A stretch of 22,498 nt of DNA from an uncultured Ruminococcus sp. (GCA_900319195.1 ONNL01000086.1:1-22498); one strand, 5' to 3'. Numbered from the stretch's first letter, positions 6,798 to 15,383 are shown. Numbers and translations: made by a program. The notes: generated by a model not told the origin, from the sequence alone.

Positions 6798-7691
6798 TTG
6801 GACAATATCTATATGAGGCAGATCCAGTGGTTTCCCGGACATATGGCGAAAACAAGGAGAATGATAGCTTCAAATCTCTCGCTTGTTGACGCTGTTGCGG
6901 AGATAATCGACGCGAGGACACCGCTCAGCAGCCGCAATCCCGAGATGGACTCGATGACAAAGGGAAAGCCGCGGATAATACTGCTGAACAAGTGCGACCT
7001 TGCGGATGAAAGGGCAACGCAGAGGTGGATAAGCTGGTTCAGGGCGCACGGCTCTGAGGCAATTGCCGTTGACTGCAAGTCGGGCAAGGGACTCAAGGCT
7101 TTTCTGCCGACAGTAAGGGAAAAGGTTCTCGCGGAGCTAATGGAGAAGCGCAGAAGGAATCACATGGAAGGCGCTCCCGTGAGACTCATGGTCGTGGGAA
7201 TACCAAACGTGGGGAAGTCCTCACTTATTAATAAGCTTGCAGGCTCGAAGCGTGCAAAGGCTGAGGACAGACCGGGCGTAACGCGCACAAAGCAGTGGGT
7301 CAAGCTCGGCGGCAACGTTGAAATGCTCGATATGCCGGGAGTTCTGTGGCCTAAGTTCGACGATCAGGAGTCGGCTCTGAGACTTGCCTTCACGGGCGCT
7401 ATCAGCGACGATATTCTCGATTCGGAGTCGCTCGCAATGGAGCTTCTCGTGTACCTTGCTAAAACCTATCCGCAGGCACTTGTCACGCGCTACAAAATTG
7501 AAATTGACGACGGAGACGGCGGACTTGAGCTGCTCGAAAAGGTCGGCAGAAAGCGCGGGATGATCGTCTCGGGCGGCGAGATAGATACCGAGAGAGCGGC
7601 AATAATGATAGTTGACGAGTTCAGGGGCGGAAAGCTCGGCAGGATAACTCTCGAGCTCCCGACGGAAACGGAGCAGCCATGCGGGGAATGA
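6798..7691 (+). CDS. rbgA: Ribosome biogenesis GTPase RbgA (YlqF)
   Basis: RbgA is a circularly permuted GTPase needed for late assembly of the 50S subunit in Firmicutes. The motif order shows the permutation: NKCDL (64-68, G4), SGKG (95-98, G5), then GIPNVGKSS (134-142, G1), PGVTRTKQW (159-167, G2) and DMPG (178-181, G3). The N-terminal IQWFPGHMAKTRR is a hallmark. The start is a TTG. TTG 6798 is preferred because GGAG (6788-6791) lies 6 nt before it, giving 297 residues; TTG 6786 and ATG 6813 are alternatives. It overlaps rnhB by 13 nt. The genomic link to rplS fits its role in 50S assembly. Confidence 0.93.
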   Translation: MDNIYMRQIQWFPGHMAKTRRMIASNLSLVDAVAEIIDARTPLSSRNPEMDSMTKGKPRIILLNKCDLADERATQRWISWFRAHGSEAIAVDCKSGKGLKAFLPTVREKVLAELMEKRRRNHMEGAPVRLMVVGIPNVGKSSLINKLAGSKRAKAEDRPGVTRTKQWVKLGGNVEMLDMPGVLWPKFDDQESALRLAFTGAISDDILDSESLAMELLVYLAKTYPQALVTRYKIEIDDGDGGLELLEKVGRKRGMIVSGGEIDTERAAIMIVDEFRGGKLGRITLELPTETEQPCGE

Positions 7692-8305
7692 AGCTGCACA
7701 AGGAGCTGTTCGACTTCGATTCCGAGCTCAGAAGGACCTGTCCCGTGATATGCGGAGTTGACGAGGCAGGACGCGGTCCCCTTGCTGGCGACGTGTACGC
7801 GGCGGCTGTCGTGCTGAGTGACGGCGTGCTCATCGAGGGACTCAATGACAGCAAGAAAATTTCCGAAAAGAACCGTGAGGCTCTTTTTGACATTATAATA
7901 GAAAAGGCGGACGACTACTGCATAGCTACGGCTTCCGTCGAGGAGATCGACGCGCTGAACATTTTGCAGGCGACAATGCTTGCGATGAAGAGGGCAGTGA
8001 GCGGACTAAAGGCAGTTCCCGACATTGCACTCGTTGACGGCAACAGGCTCCCCGAGCTTGAATGCAGGGCGGAGTACGTCATCAAGGGCGACGCGACATC
8101 TGCGTCGATAGCGGCGGCTTCGGTGCTTGCAAAGGTCGCAAGGGACCGCTACATGAGAAGGCTTGCGGAGGAATATCCGCAGTACCTCTTTGAACAGCAC
8201 AAGGGCTACGGCACTAAGCTCCACTATGAAATGCTCGAGAAGTACGGCGTTTCGGACGTGCACAGGAAGTCGTTCCTGAAGAAGTTCTATGAGCAGAAAA
8301 AGTGA
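7679..8305 (+). CDS. rnhB: Ribonuclease HII
   Basis: RNase HII cuts the RNA strand of RNA-DNA hybrids and starts removal of single ribonucleotides from DNA. In this 208-residue protein the four acidic metal ligands are visible: Asp28-Glu29 (GVDEAGRGPLAG), Asp120 (ALVDGN) and Asp138 (KGDATSASIAAASVLAK). The HKGYGT segment near the C-terminus is also conserved. ATG 7679 is used because GGAG (7670-7673) sits 5 nt before it; ATG 7688 is a less likely start. It overlaps rbgA upstream by 13 nt and yraN downstream by 17 nt, which indicates tight translational coupling. Confidence 0.95.
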   Translation: MRGMKLHKELFDFDSELRRTCPVICGVDEAGRGPLAGDVYAAAVVLSDGVLIEGLNDSKKISEKNREALFDIIIEKADDYCIATASVEEIDALNILQATMLAMKRAVSGLKAVPDIALVDGNRLPELECRAEYVIKGDATSASIAAASVLAKVARDRYMRRLAEEYPQYLFEQHKGYGTKLHYEMLEKYGVSDVHRKSFLKKFYEQKK

Positions 8306-8669
8306 GACGGGTCGGCTCGGAGAGGAATTCGTAGCGAAGTACCTCGAGGAGCACGGCTACAGGATAGCCGCACGGAATTACCGCATAAGAGGCGGCGAGA
8401 TAGACATAATTGCCGAGAACGGCAGTTATATAGCGTTCGTTGAGGTGAAGTCCCGAAAGCCCGACAGTATGGTCAGCGGCTTTGAGGCGATAACCGAACG
8501 CAAAAGGGGACTGATAATCAAAACAGCCTCCGACTACTGCATAAAAAATCCGACACAGCTCCAGCCGAGATTTGATATAGCTCAGGTCACGGTGAAGGGC
8601 AGCACGGTGCTTTCTGTGCAGTACATAGCAAATGCATACGATACAACAGGTTATAAATTTATATTCTGA
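8289..8669 (+). CDS. yraN: YraN family (UPF0102) nuclease-fold protein
   Basis: This 126-residue protein belongs to UPF0102. The restriction-endonuclease-like core is visible: GEEFVAKYLEEHGYRIAARN, then GGEIDIIAENGSYIAFVEVKSR, where Glu, Asp and the E-x-K of FVEVKSR form a PD-(D/E)xK type site. The ERKRGLIIKTASDYC segment (about 69-83) is also typical. A role as a nuclease or Holliday-junction-related factor is proposed for the family but not firmly established. It follows rnhB, overlapping it by 17 nt, the usual arrangement. Its length is normal. Confidence 0.9.
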   Translation: MSRKSETGRLGEEFVAKYLEEHGYRIAARNYRIRGGEIDIIAENGSYIAFVEVKSRKPDSMVSGFEAITERKRGLIIKTASDYCIKNPTQLQPRFDIAQVTVKGSTVLSVQYIANAYDTTGYKFIF

Positions 8670-8681
8670 AGGGTGATATTT

Positions 8682-10172
8682 ATGTATTACAACAGCACAC
8701 GAAACAGCAGTCTCAGGGTGAGCAGCGCAGAGGCGATCACAAACGGTATCTCTGCCGATGGCGGTCTTTTTGTCCCCGAGAGCATACCTTCACTTTCTCT
8801 CGACGAGATAAAGAAGATAGGTGACATGAAGTATGCCGACAGAGCCGCTTATGTCTTTGCAAAGTATCTCACGGACTTTACCGATGCTGAGATACACTAC
8901 TGTACTGACAACGCATACAGCACCAACTTCGAGACTGAGAACATCGCGGAGCTTGCACATCTTTTCGACGGCACATATATGCTCGAGCTCTGGCACGGTC
9001 CCACCTGTGCTTTCAAGGATATGGCTCTTCAGATACTGCCCTACTTCCTTACGACCTCGGCAAAGAAGATAAACCTCGACAAGAAGATAGTTATTCTCGT
9101 TGCAACCTCGGGTGATACGGGAAAGGCTGCGCTTGAAGGCTTCAAGGACGTTGAGGGCACACAGATACTCGTTTTCTATCCCGTTGACGGTGTTTCGCCC
9201 ATGCAGAAGCGTCAGATGAGGACTCAGGAGGGCAGCAACGTAGGAGTATGCGCTCTCAAGGGCAATTTTGACGATTGCCAGAACGGTGTAAAGGCTATCT
9301 TCACAAACGACGAGGTAAAGAAGGAGCTCGCTGACAACGGACTTATGTTCTCGTCTGCAAACTCTATCAACTGGGGACGTCTTGTTCCGCAGGTAGTGTA
9401 CTATGTATCGGCATATGCAGAGCTCGTAAGAGACGGTGAGATAGAGCTTGGTGACAAGATAAACATCGTTGTTCCCACAGGTAACTTCGGAAACATTCTT
9501 GCAGCTTACTATGCTAAGCACATGGGTATTCCCGTGAATAAGCTCATCTGTGCTTCAAACATCAATAATGTTCTCACAGACTTCATAAATACGGGTGTTT
9601 ATGACCGTAACAGAAGGTTCTATGCGACTTGCTCACCTTCAATGGATATCCTTATTTCGAGTAACCTCGAAAGACTTCTCTATCTCCTTGCTGACAGGAA
9701 CGACGCTGTTATCAAGGGCTGGTTCTCACAGCTTGCAAAGGACGGCAAGTACGAGGTAAGCGCAGATGTCAAGGAGAAGCTCCGCAGCGAGTTCTGTGCA
9801 GGCTACTGTGATGACGAACAGACAAAGGCTACTATCAGCGAGATCTACGCTAAATACGGCTATACCTGCGACACTCACACGGCTGTTGCAGTAAAGGTTT
9901 ACGAGGACTACAAGAAGTCAACGGGCGACACGACAAAGACTGTCATTGCTTCGACAGCAAGTCCCTACAAGTTCAGTGCTGCTGTACTCGAGGGCATTGA
10001 GGGCGGAAAGTCCGACCTTGACGAGTACGACAAGATAGACAAGCTTGCAGAGCTCTCAAAGATGAGCATTCCCTCGGCACTTGCTGACCTCAGAAACAAG
10101 CCAGAGCGCTTCACTGATGTTATCGACAAGGCTGACATGAGGGAGTACGTCCTCGGCAGGCTCGGTATATGA
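8682..10172 (+). CDS. thrC: Threonine synthase
   Basis: Threonine synthase is the PLP enzyme that converts O-phosphohomoserine to threonine, the last step of the pathway. This 496-residue protein has the N-terminal threonine synthase domain (LRVSSAEAITNGISADGGLF) and the catalytic lysine K112 in HGPTCAFKDMALQ. ATSGDTGKAALEGF and VPTGNFGNILAAYYAKHMG bind the PLP phosphate. Length fits the long type shared by E. coli and yeast. ATG 8682 is preferred over an upstream GTG (8673) because AAGGG at 8669-8673 has a proper spacing to it. It is 12 nt after yraN, so probably in the same transcript, although its function is unrelated. Confidence 0.95.
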   Translation: MYYNSTRNSSLRVSSAEAITNGISADGGLFVPESIPSLSLDEIKKIGDMKYADRAAYVFAKYLTDFTDAEIHYCTDNAYSTNFETENIAELAHLFDGTYMLELWHGPTCAFKDMALQILPYFLTTSAKKINLDKKIVILVATSGDTGKAALEGFKDVEGTQILVFYPVDGVSPMQKRQMRTQEGSNVGVCALKGNFDDCQNGVKAIFTNDEVKKELADNGLMFSSANSINWGRLVPQVVYYVSAYAELVRDGEIELGDKINIVVPTGNFGNILAAYYAKHMGIPVNKLICASNINNVLTDFINTGVYDRNRRFYATCSPSMDILISSNLERLLYLLADRNDAVIKGWFSQLAKDGKYEVSADVKEKLRSEFCAGYCDDEQTKATISEIYAKYGYTCDTHTAVAVKVYEDYKKSTGDTTKTVIASTASPYKFSAAVLEGIEGGKSDLDEYDKIDKLAELSKMSIPSALADLRNKPERFTDVIDKADMREYVLGRLGI

Positions 10173-10176
10173 GTAC

Positions 10177-10869
10177 ATGAGCCTCTATGTGATCGGAGAC
10201 CTGCACCTGTGCAAGTCGGCACCCGAAAAGACCATGAGTATTTTCAGCGGCTGGGAGAACTATCAGGAGCGGATCGAAAAGAACTGGACGGAGCTTATAA
10301 AGACCGATGATACGGTCGTGATCGCAGGGGACTTATCGTGGGCGATGTCGCTGGAGAGCGCCGCCGCTGACCTCGGGTTCGTGGACTCGCTCCCGGGAAA
10401 GAAGATAATCCTGAAGGGCAATCACGACTACTGGTGGACGACAAAGAAGAAAATGGAGGACTTCTTCGCGGCGAACGGCTTCAGTACGCTGTCGATACTC
10501 CATAACAATCACTATAAATACGATAGATACGGTATCTGCGGGACTCGCGGCTGGGTGAATATGCCCGGGGAGACTGCCGATGAAAAGGTGCTGAGGAGAG
10601 AGGTCATGAGGCTTGAGGCTTCGATAAAGTCCGCACTCAGCGAGGACCTTGAACCGATAGTCTTTATGCACTATCCGCCGATATTCGCAAGCAATTTCAA
10701 CTATGACATTCTCGATATACTATATAAGTATGATATAAAGAGATGCTATTACGGACATATACACGGGCGCTCGGCACACGGATTATGCGTTCAGAATATA
10801 TATGACGGCATTGATTTTCATTTGATTTCGGGTGATTATCTACAATTTATTCCTGAAAAAATTGTGTGA
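10177..10869 (+). CDS. Calcineurin-type metallophosphoesterase
   Basis: This 230-residue metallophosphoesterase has all the metal-binding motifs: GDLH (7-10), GDLSW (51-55), GNHDYWW (81-87), His165 in FMHYPP, and GHIHG (193-197). These hold a dinuclear metal centre that hydrolyses phosphomonoesters or diesters. The substrate cannot be inferred. No signal peptide or membrane helix is seen, so it should be cytosolic. It starts 4 nt after thrC and appears to end the operon. I see no hairpin terminator between it and the tig promoter. Confidence 0.88.
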   Translation: MSLYVIGDLHLCKSAPEKTMSIFSGWENYQERIEKNWTELIKTDDTVVIAGDLSWAMSLESAAADLGFVDSLPGKKIILKGNHDYWWTTKKKMEDFFAANGFSTLSILHNNHYKYDRYGICGTRGWVNMPGETADEKVLRREVMRLEASIKSALSEDLEPIVFMHYPPIFASNFNYDILDILYKYDIKRCYYGHIHGRSAHGLCVQNIYDGIDFHLISGDYLQFIPEKIV

Positions 10870-10901
10870 TTTGTAATAAATGTAGAAGTAATGGAAAATT
10901 G

Positions 10902-10930
10902 TAGAAAAAAATTTCGGAATGTGGTATAAT
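10902..10930 (+). promoter_or_regulatory. Promoter of tig
   Basis: A perfect TATAAT (10925-10930) with an extended -10 (TGG directly before it) is 17 nt from a weak -35, TAGAAA (10902-10907). The tig start is 42 nt downstream. Confidence 0.65.
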
Positions 10931-10972
10931 TATTCAAGTATGTTATTATAAATATAATTGGAGGACATATAA

Positions 10973-12283
10973 ATGAGTTTAAAGTCAGCAAACAAAACAG
11001 ATGTAAATACAACCGAGCTGGTCATCACAATTGACCCCGAGGCTTTTGAGGCAGCTGTTGAAAAGGAATATCAGAGACAGAAAAAGAACATTCAGATCAA
11101 GGGTTTCAGAAAGGGCAAGGTCTCAAGAAAGCTTGCTGAGCGTGAGTTCGGTGAGGGCGCATTCTATGAGGGCGCTATCAATTCTCTCCTCGGTCCCGAG
11201 ATCGACGCTGCTGTTGAGCAGGAAAAGCTCACTCTCGTTGACAGACCCAACGTTGAGGTAACTTCTATCGACAAGGCAACAGGTGTTGAGCTCAAGGCTA
11301 TCTGCATCACAAAGCCCGAGATCGAGATAAGCGATTACAAGGGGATCAAGGCTCCCAAGGAAGTCAAGGAAATAACCGACGAGGACATCAACAAGCAGAT
11401 CGACATCGTAAGACAGAAGAACGCTCGTATAGTTTCTGTTGACGACAGAGCTGCACAGCTCGGTGATGAGGTGATCATCGACTTCGAGGGCTTCTTCGGT
11501 GACGAGGCATTCGAGGGCGGCAAGGGTACAGACCATCCGCTCAAGCTCGGCAGCGGTCAGTTCATCCCCGGATTTGAGGATCAGATCGTTGGTCACAGCA
11601 TCGGTGATGAGTTCGACGTTAAGGTAACATTCCCCGAGAACTATCAGATGACAGACTATGCAGGCAAGGAAGCTGTATTCAAGACAAAGGTAAAGGCAAT
11701 AAGCTATGAGGAGCTCCCCGAGATAAATGATGATCTCGTAAAGGACGCTACTGAGTTCGATACAGTTGATGAATACAAGGCTGACATCAAGACAAAGCTT
11801 GAGGACGCAGCTGTAAAGCAGGCAGAGGCTAACTTCGAGAATGAGATCATGAACAAGCTCATCGAGAAGGTAGACGCTCCTATCCCGCAGTGTATGTACG
11901 ACCAGAGAATAAACGCTCTCGTTCGTTCATTCGAGCAGCAGCTCTCACAGCAGGGCATGGACCTTGACCTCTACTTCAAGTATACAGGCATGGACATGGA
12001 TTCGTTCAGAGAGACCTACAAGGACAGAGCAGAGAGCGAAGTTAAGCTCAGACTCGCACTTGAGAAGATCGCTGAGAACGAGAAACTCGAGCCCTCTGAG
12101 GACGATATCAACAATGGTCTTGCAGAGGCTGCAGCGGCTAACAAGGTCGATGTTGAGACACTCAAGAAGTTCATTCCTCTTGAGGACTACATCACAGACC
12201 TCAAGGTCCAGAAGGCAGTTGACTTCGTAAAGGAGAACGCTGTTGTTGATAACACTGCTAAGGAAGAAGCTAAGGCAGAGTAA
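10973..12283 (+). CDS. tig: Trigger factor, ribosome-bound chaperone
   Basis: Trigger factor binds at the ribosome exit tunnel and folds nascent chains; it also has peptidyl-prolyl isomerase activity. The 436 residues show the N-terminal ribosome-binding domain with the signature loop GFRKGKVSRKLAE (44-56), an FKBP-like PPIase domain (about 150-240; GDEVIIDFEGFFGDEAFEGG, LGSGQFIPGFEDQIVGHSIG) and a long helical C-terminal domain. In the ribosome-binding loop, Ser51 replaces the usual Pro (GFRxGKxP). The start follows TTGGAGG with good spacing. Position before clpP-clpX is the common bacterial order and places it in protein quality control. Confidence 0.96.
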   Translation: MSLKSANKTDVNTTELVITIDPEAFEAAVEKEYQRQKKNIQIKGFRKGKVSRKLAEREFGEGAFYEGAINSLLGPEIDAAVEQEKLTLVDRPNVEVTSIDKATGVELKAICITKPEIEISDYKGIKAPKEVKEITDEDINKQIDIVRQKNARIVSVDDRAAQLGDEVIIDFEGFFGDEAFEGGKGTDHPLKLGSGQFIPGFEDQIVGHSIGDEFDVKVTFPENYQMTDYAGKEAVFKTKVKAISYEELPEINDDLVKDATEFDTVDEYKADIKTKLEDAAVKQAEANFENEIMNKLIEKVDAPIPQCMYDQRINALVRSFEQQLSQQGMDLDLYFKYTGMDMDSFRETYKDRAESEVKLRLALEKIAENEKLEPSEDDINNGLAEAAAANKVDVETLKKFIPLEDYITDLKVQKAVDFVKENAVVDNTAKEEAKAE

Positions 12284-12300
12284 GTTTAACAGAATAAAAG

Positions 12301-12360
12301 CAGCATTATGAATGCTGTGCAAATAAATTGTCCCACAGCTTTTTGTGGGACAAGCGTTTT
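12301..12360 (+). terminator. Two hairpins between tig and clpP
   Basis: CAGCATT pairs with AATGCTG (12301-12317). Then TTGTCCCACA (12328-12337) pairs perfectly with TGTGGGACAA (12344-12353), followed by GCGTTTT. The second is strong but its T-run is only four bases and starts 3 nt away, so it is probably a partial terminator that reduces readthrough into clpP. No convincing separate clpP promoter was seen. Confidence 0.55.
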
Positions 12361-12384
12361 ATACAATAGAAAGGGCGATGAAAT

Positions 12385-12975
12385 ATGAGCAGTTTAGTAC
12401 CTTACGTCGTTGAACAGACAAGCAGAGGAGAGCGTTCCTACGATATTTTCTCACGCTTGCTCAATGATAGAATCATCATGCTTTCGGATCAGGTGAACGA
12501 TACAACGGCAAGCCTTGTCGTTGCACAGCTCCTCTATCTTGAAAGTCAGGATACCGAAAAGGACATCTCACTGTATATCAACAGTCCCGGCGGCTCGGTA
12601 ACAGCAGGCTTTGCGATATATGATACGATGAATTACATCAAGTGCGATGTTTCGACTATCTGCATCGGTATGGCTGCTTCAATGGGAGCATTTCTGCTCT
12701 CGGCAGGTGCAAAGGGCAAACGTATCGCACTTCCGAACAGTGAGATAATGATACACCAGCCTCTTATCGGCGGCGGTCTCGGCGGACAGCAGACCGACAT
12801 TATGATACACGCAAAGAACCTTGAAAAGACAAGAGACAGACTTGAATCCATCATGGCGGCAAATTCCGGTAAGAGCATTGAGGAAATGCACGCTGCCTGC
12901 GAGAGAGACAACTATATGTCGGCACAGGAAGCGCTTGAATTCGGACTTATTGACAAGGTCATCGAAAAAAGGTAG
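12385..12975 (+). CDS. clpP: ATP-dependent Clp protease proteolytic subunit
   Basis: ClpP forms the 14-subunit serine protease chamber that degrades proteins delivered by ClpX or ClpC. In this 196-residue protein the catalytic triad is Ser99 (CIGMAASMGAFLL), His124 (IMIHQPL) and Asp175 (ERDNYMSA). YINSPGGSVTAGFAIYDTM (64-82) is the oxyanion and substrate region. Length is normal. A short N-terminal propeptide is likely, as in other ClpP proteins. The ribosome binding site AAGGGCG precedes ATG 12385. clpX follows after 8 nt. Confidence 0.97.
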   Translation: MSSLVPYVVEQTSRGERSYDIFSRLLNDRIIMLSDQVNDTTASLVVAQLLYLESQDTEKDISLYINSPGGSVTAGFAIYDTMNYIKCDVSTICIGMAASMGAFLLSAGAKGKRIALPNSEIMIHQPLIGGGLGGQQTDIMIHAKNLEKTRDRLESIMAANSGKSIEEMHAACERDNYMSAQEALEFGLIDKVIEKR

Positions 12976-12983
12976 GTTGAATA

Positions 12984-14273
12984 ATGGCTGAAAATTTCAA
13001 ATCGTGCAGTTTCTGCGGCAAGGGCGAAAACAGGGTGCACAGTATGTTTTCCGCAGGCAGCGCAAACATCTGTGATGAATGCGTGTGCTACTGCTATGAG
13101 ATGATATACGGTCCCGGTATAACTAAGGCACAGCGCAAGGCAGCCAAGAACGATAAAAACGGCGGCTCGCTCTCTTCGATGAAGCTTCTGAAGCCTGCGG
13201 AGATAAAGGAGTTCCTCGATGAGTATGTCATCGGTCAGGACGACGCGAAAATTTCGCTCTCCGTAGCCGTTTACAACCACTATAAGAGGATAATGAGCCA
13301 GGAGCAGCAGAAGGACGACGAGGACGACGGAGTAGAGCTCCAGAAGTCGAACGTGCTCCTTCTCGGACCTACGGGTGTCGGAAAGACCTTCCTTGCACAG
13401 ACTCTTGCAAAGCTTCTGAATGTGCCGTTTGCTATCGCTGACGCTACGACAATTACAGAGGCAGGTTATGTCGGTGACGACGTTGAGAATGTGCTCCTCA
13501 GACTTATTCAGGCAGCCGATTACGATATAAAGGCAGCCGAGAGGGGTATCATCTACATCGACGAGATAGACAAGATAGCGCGTAAATCCGAGAATACCTC
13601 GCTCACCCGTGATGTAAGCGGTGAGGGTGTACAGCAGGCGCTCCTCAAGATAATCGAGGGTACTGTCTCGAATGTTCCTCCTCAGGGCGGAAGAAAGCAC
13701 CCGAATCAAGAGGTCATTCAGATAAACACGAAGAATATCCTCTTTATCTGCGGCGGAGCTTTCGACGGACTTGAGCGTCAGATACAGAAGCGTATCGGCA
13801 AGGCTCCTATAGGCTTCGGCGGCGAGATAAAGTCTCACTCCGAGGAAATGGACAATATCTTCAAGAAGGTGATTCCGAAGGACCTCGTAAAATTCGGCAT
13901 GGTGCCTGAGTTTGTAGGTCGTCTGCCCGTTATCACGGTGCTCGACGAGCTTGACGAGGATTCGCTCGTAAGGATACTCACAGAGCCTAAAAATGCGCTC
14001 ATAAAGCAGTATAAGAAGCTGTTTGAGTACGACGACATCGAGCTCGAGGTACAGGACGAGGCTCTCATTGAGATAGCGAAGAAGGCAATAGCACAGAAGA
14101 CAGGTGCCCGCGGACTTCGCTCGATACTCGAGGGAATACTCATGAAGTCGATGTACACAGTTCCGTCTGACGGCAGTATTGCGAAGGTAATAGTAACTCC
14201 CGGCTGTGTGAGCGGCGAGGTACAGCCGACTCTTATCAACAGGCGCAACAAGGAAGTGAAAATGGCTCAGTGA
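12984..14273 (+). CDS. clpX: Clp protease ATP-binding subunit ClpX
   Basis: ClpX is the hexameric AAA+ unfoldase that recognises tagged substrates and feeds them to ClpP. The 429 residues begin with the zinc-binding domain (Cys8, Cys11, Cys30, Cys33), which mediates dimerisation and substrate or adaptor binding. Walker A is GPTGVGKT (128-135), Walker B IIYIDE (189-194), and the pore loop GYVG (161-164). The ClpP-docking IGF tripeptide is at 276-278 (KAPIGFGG). All parts are intact, so it should work with the ClpP encoded just upstream. A strong terminator follows at 14324-14364. Confidence 0.97.
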   Translation: MAENFKSCSFCGKGENRVHSMFSAGSANICDECVCYCYEMIYGPGITKAQRKAAKNDKNGGSLSSMKLLKPAEIKEFLDEYVIGQDDAKISLSVAVYNHYKRIMSQEQQKDDEDDGVELQKSNVLLLGPTGVGKTFLAQTLAKLLNVPFAIADATTITEAGYVGDDVENVLLRLIQAADYDIKAAERGIIYIDEIDKIARKSENTSLTRDVSGEGVQQALLKIIEGTVSNVPPQGGRKHPNQEVIQINTKNILFICGGAFDGLERQIQKRIGKAPIGFGGEIKSHSEEMDNIFKKVIPKDLVKFGMVPEFVGRLPVITVLDELDEDSLVRILTEPKNALIKQYKKLFEYDDIELEVQDEALIEIAKKAIAQKTGARGLRSILEGILMKSMYTVPSDGSIAKVIVTPGCVSGEVQPTLINRRNKEVKMAQ

Positions 14274-14323
14274 GCCTGTGTTAGCACTTTGAGCGGCTGC
14301 TTATAATAGAATCAATATGTGTT

Positions 14324-14364
14324 TTCGGGGAAGCCTCTGTGAAGGAGCTTCCCCGAATTTGTTT
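14324..14364 (+). terminator. Intrinsic terminator of clpX
   Basis: TTCGGGGAAGC (14324-14334) pairs perfectly with GCTTCCCCGAA (14347-14357) around a 12-nt loop, followed by TTTGTTT. It is 50 nt after the clpX stop. Confidence 0.85.
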
Positions 14365-14462
14365 GTAAGTGAGTCTGTATATAGTCTTTTGCGTGTATTT
14401 CTTCGTGGTTGACTCTCTGAGATAGAGGATTTCTCGGATTTCGCGCCTGAAGGCTTTGCTTC
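14365..14462. other. Gene-free spacer between clpX terminator and repeat
   Basis: No open frame, promoter or RNA gene could be supported here. It is AT-rich compared with the genes. The rest of the 358-nt gap between clpX and tcdA is filled by the clpX terminator and the composite repeat. Confidence 0.5.
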
Positions 14463-14608
14463 AAATTTTTCGGGTATATAGCGCTAAAAGAGCTTGCGTT
14501 CTTAACAGACTGTCGTGCGCTATATACCCGAAAAATTTCAAACTAAAGTTTTAGGAAAGGGGCTCGGGGAAGAACCCTTTGTCTCAAAAGGGCTTCCCTC
14601 GATAAAAA
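14463..14608 (-). repeat. Composite palindromic 3' element, copy 1 (after tcdA)
   Basis: Read on the minus strand, 23 nt after the tcdA stop, this starts with a conserved block (14608-14544): TTTTATCG, a hairpin of GGGAAG...CTTCCCC type, then CCCCTTTC and ACTTTAG. A palindrome follows with perfect 22-bp arms (14463-14484 and 14517-14538; core CGGGTATATAGCGC) and a small inner stem (14488-14503). The block matches copy 2 at 19067-19214 in order and orientation. The palindrome arms are unrelated in sequence to those of copy 2 but similar in length. Total length is 146 nt. No T-run follows the block hairpin, so it is not a standard intrinsic terminator. Confidence 0.75.
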
Positions 14609-14631
14609 CACGTAAATACTCTATATCAGTA

Positions 14632-15351
14632 TCACTTTGCACCGTATCCGATGAGGTCTTTGACCACCTCGCCTGCGATTATAAGTCCCGCAACGGACGG
14701 AGTGAAGGCATTTGAAGCAGGCGGAACCTTCTTCGTATCCTCTTTCTCTGTTGACGGCAGCGGCACTATCGGCTGCTCCGTCGAATAGAGCACCTTGAGC
14801 TTTTTCACGCCGCGCTTTTTCAGCTCATGTCTCATCACCCTCGCAAGCGGACACACCGAGGTCTTGTAAATATCCGCTATCCTAAATGCAGTCGGGTCGG
14901 TCTTATTGCCCGTCCCCATTGAGCTGATTATCTGCACTCCGCACTCCTGTGCACGCATAATCAGCTCTATCTTGCCCGTCACGGTGTCTATCGCGTCAAC
15001 GACGTAGTCATACTGTGTGAAGTTGAACTCGTCAGCATTATCGGGCATGAAAAACGTCCTGTATGTACGCACCTTGCAGTCGGGAGAGATGTCGCGGATC
15101 CGAGCTTCTGCAACATCAGTTTTGTACTGCCCGAGGGTGCTCATGAGAGCGTATATCTGCCGATTGATATTACTCATTTTTATGGTGTCATTGTCGATTA
15201 TGTCGAGAGCACCGACTCCCGAGCGGGCAAGAGCCTCTATGACATAGCCGCCGACTCCGCCTGCACCGAATACCGCAACACGCGCCTGTGCGAGCTTTTC
15301 CATTGCCTCGTGACCGAAAATGCGCTCCGTCCTTGTGAATTGTTCCATCAT
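14632..15351 (-). CDS. tcdA: tRNA threonylcarbamoyladenosine dehydratase
   Basis: TcdA (formerly CsdL/YgdL) is an E1-like enzyme that uses ATP to dehydrate t6A at tRNA position 37 to the cyclic form ct6A. The 239 residues show the ThiF/MoeB-type nucleotide-binding motif VAVFGAGGVGGYVIEALARS (25-44), then the NINRQIYAL motif, DAIDTVTGKIELI, and MGTGNKTDPT typical of this subgroup rather than ThiF or MoeB. LARVMRHELKKRG near 170 and PSVAGLIIAGEVVKDLIG at the C-terminus fit too. Two ATGs are adjacent; the first (15349-15351) has AGAGGT at a 7-nt distance. It is monocistronic, with its own promoter. Confidence 0.92.
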   Translation of the reverse strand: MMEQFTRTERIFGHEAMEKLAQARVAVFGAGGVGGYVIEALARSGVGALDIIDNDTIKMSNINRQIYALMSTLGQYKTDVAEARIRDISPDCKVRTYRTFFMPDNADEFNFTQYDYVVDAIDTVTGKIELIMRAQECGVQIISSMGTGNKTDPTAFRIADIYKTSVCPLARVMRHELKKRGVKKLKVLYSTEQPIVPLPSTEKEDTKKVPPASNAFTPSVAGLIIAGEVVKDLIGYGAK

Positions 15352-15383
15352 GGATATTACCTCTGATTTTTTTATTTCATGTC

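Noticed and set aside
14281..14289. TTAGCACTT resembling half of a CIRCE heat-shock operator
   Set aside because: The second half (GAGTGCTAA) is missing at the required 9-nt distance, and the site lies after clpX, not before a heat-shock gene.
14515..14715. Small + strand open frame at the tcdA 3' end
   Set aside because: It runs through the palindrome and the composite repeat and then antisense to tcdA, without a ribosome binding site.
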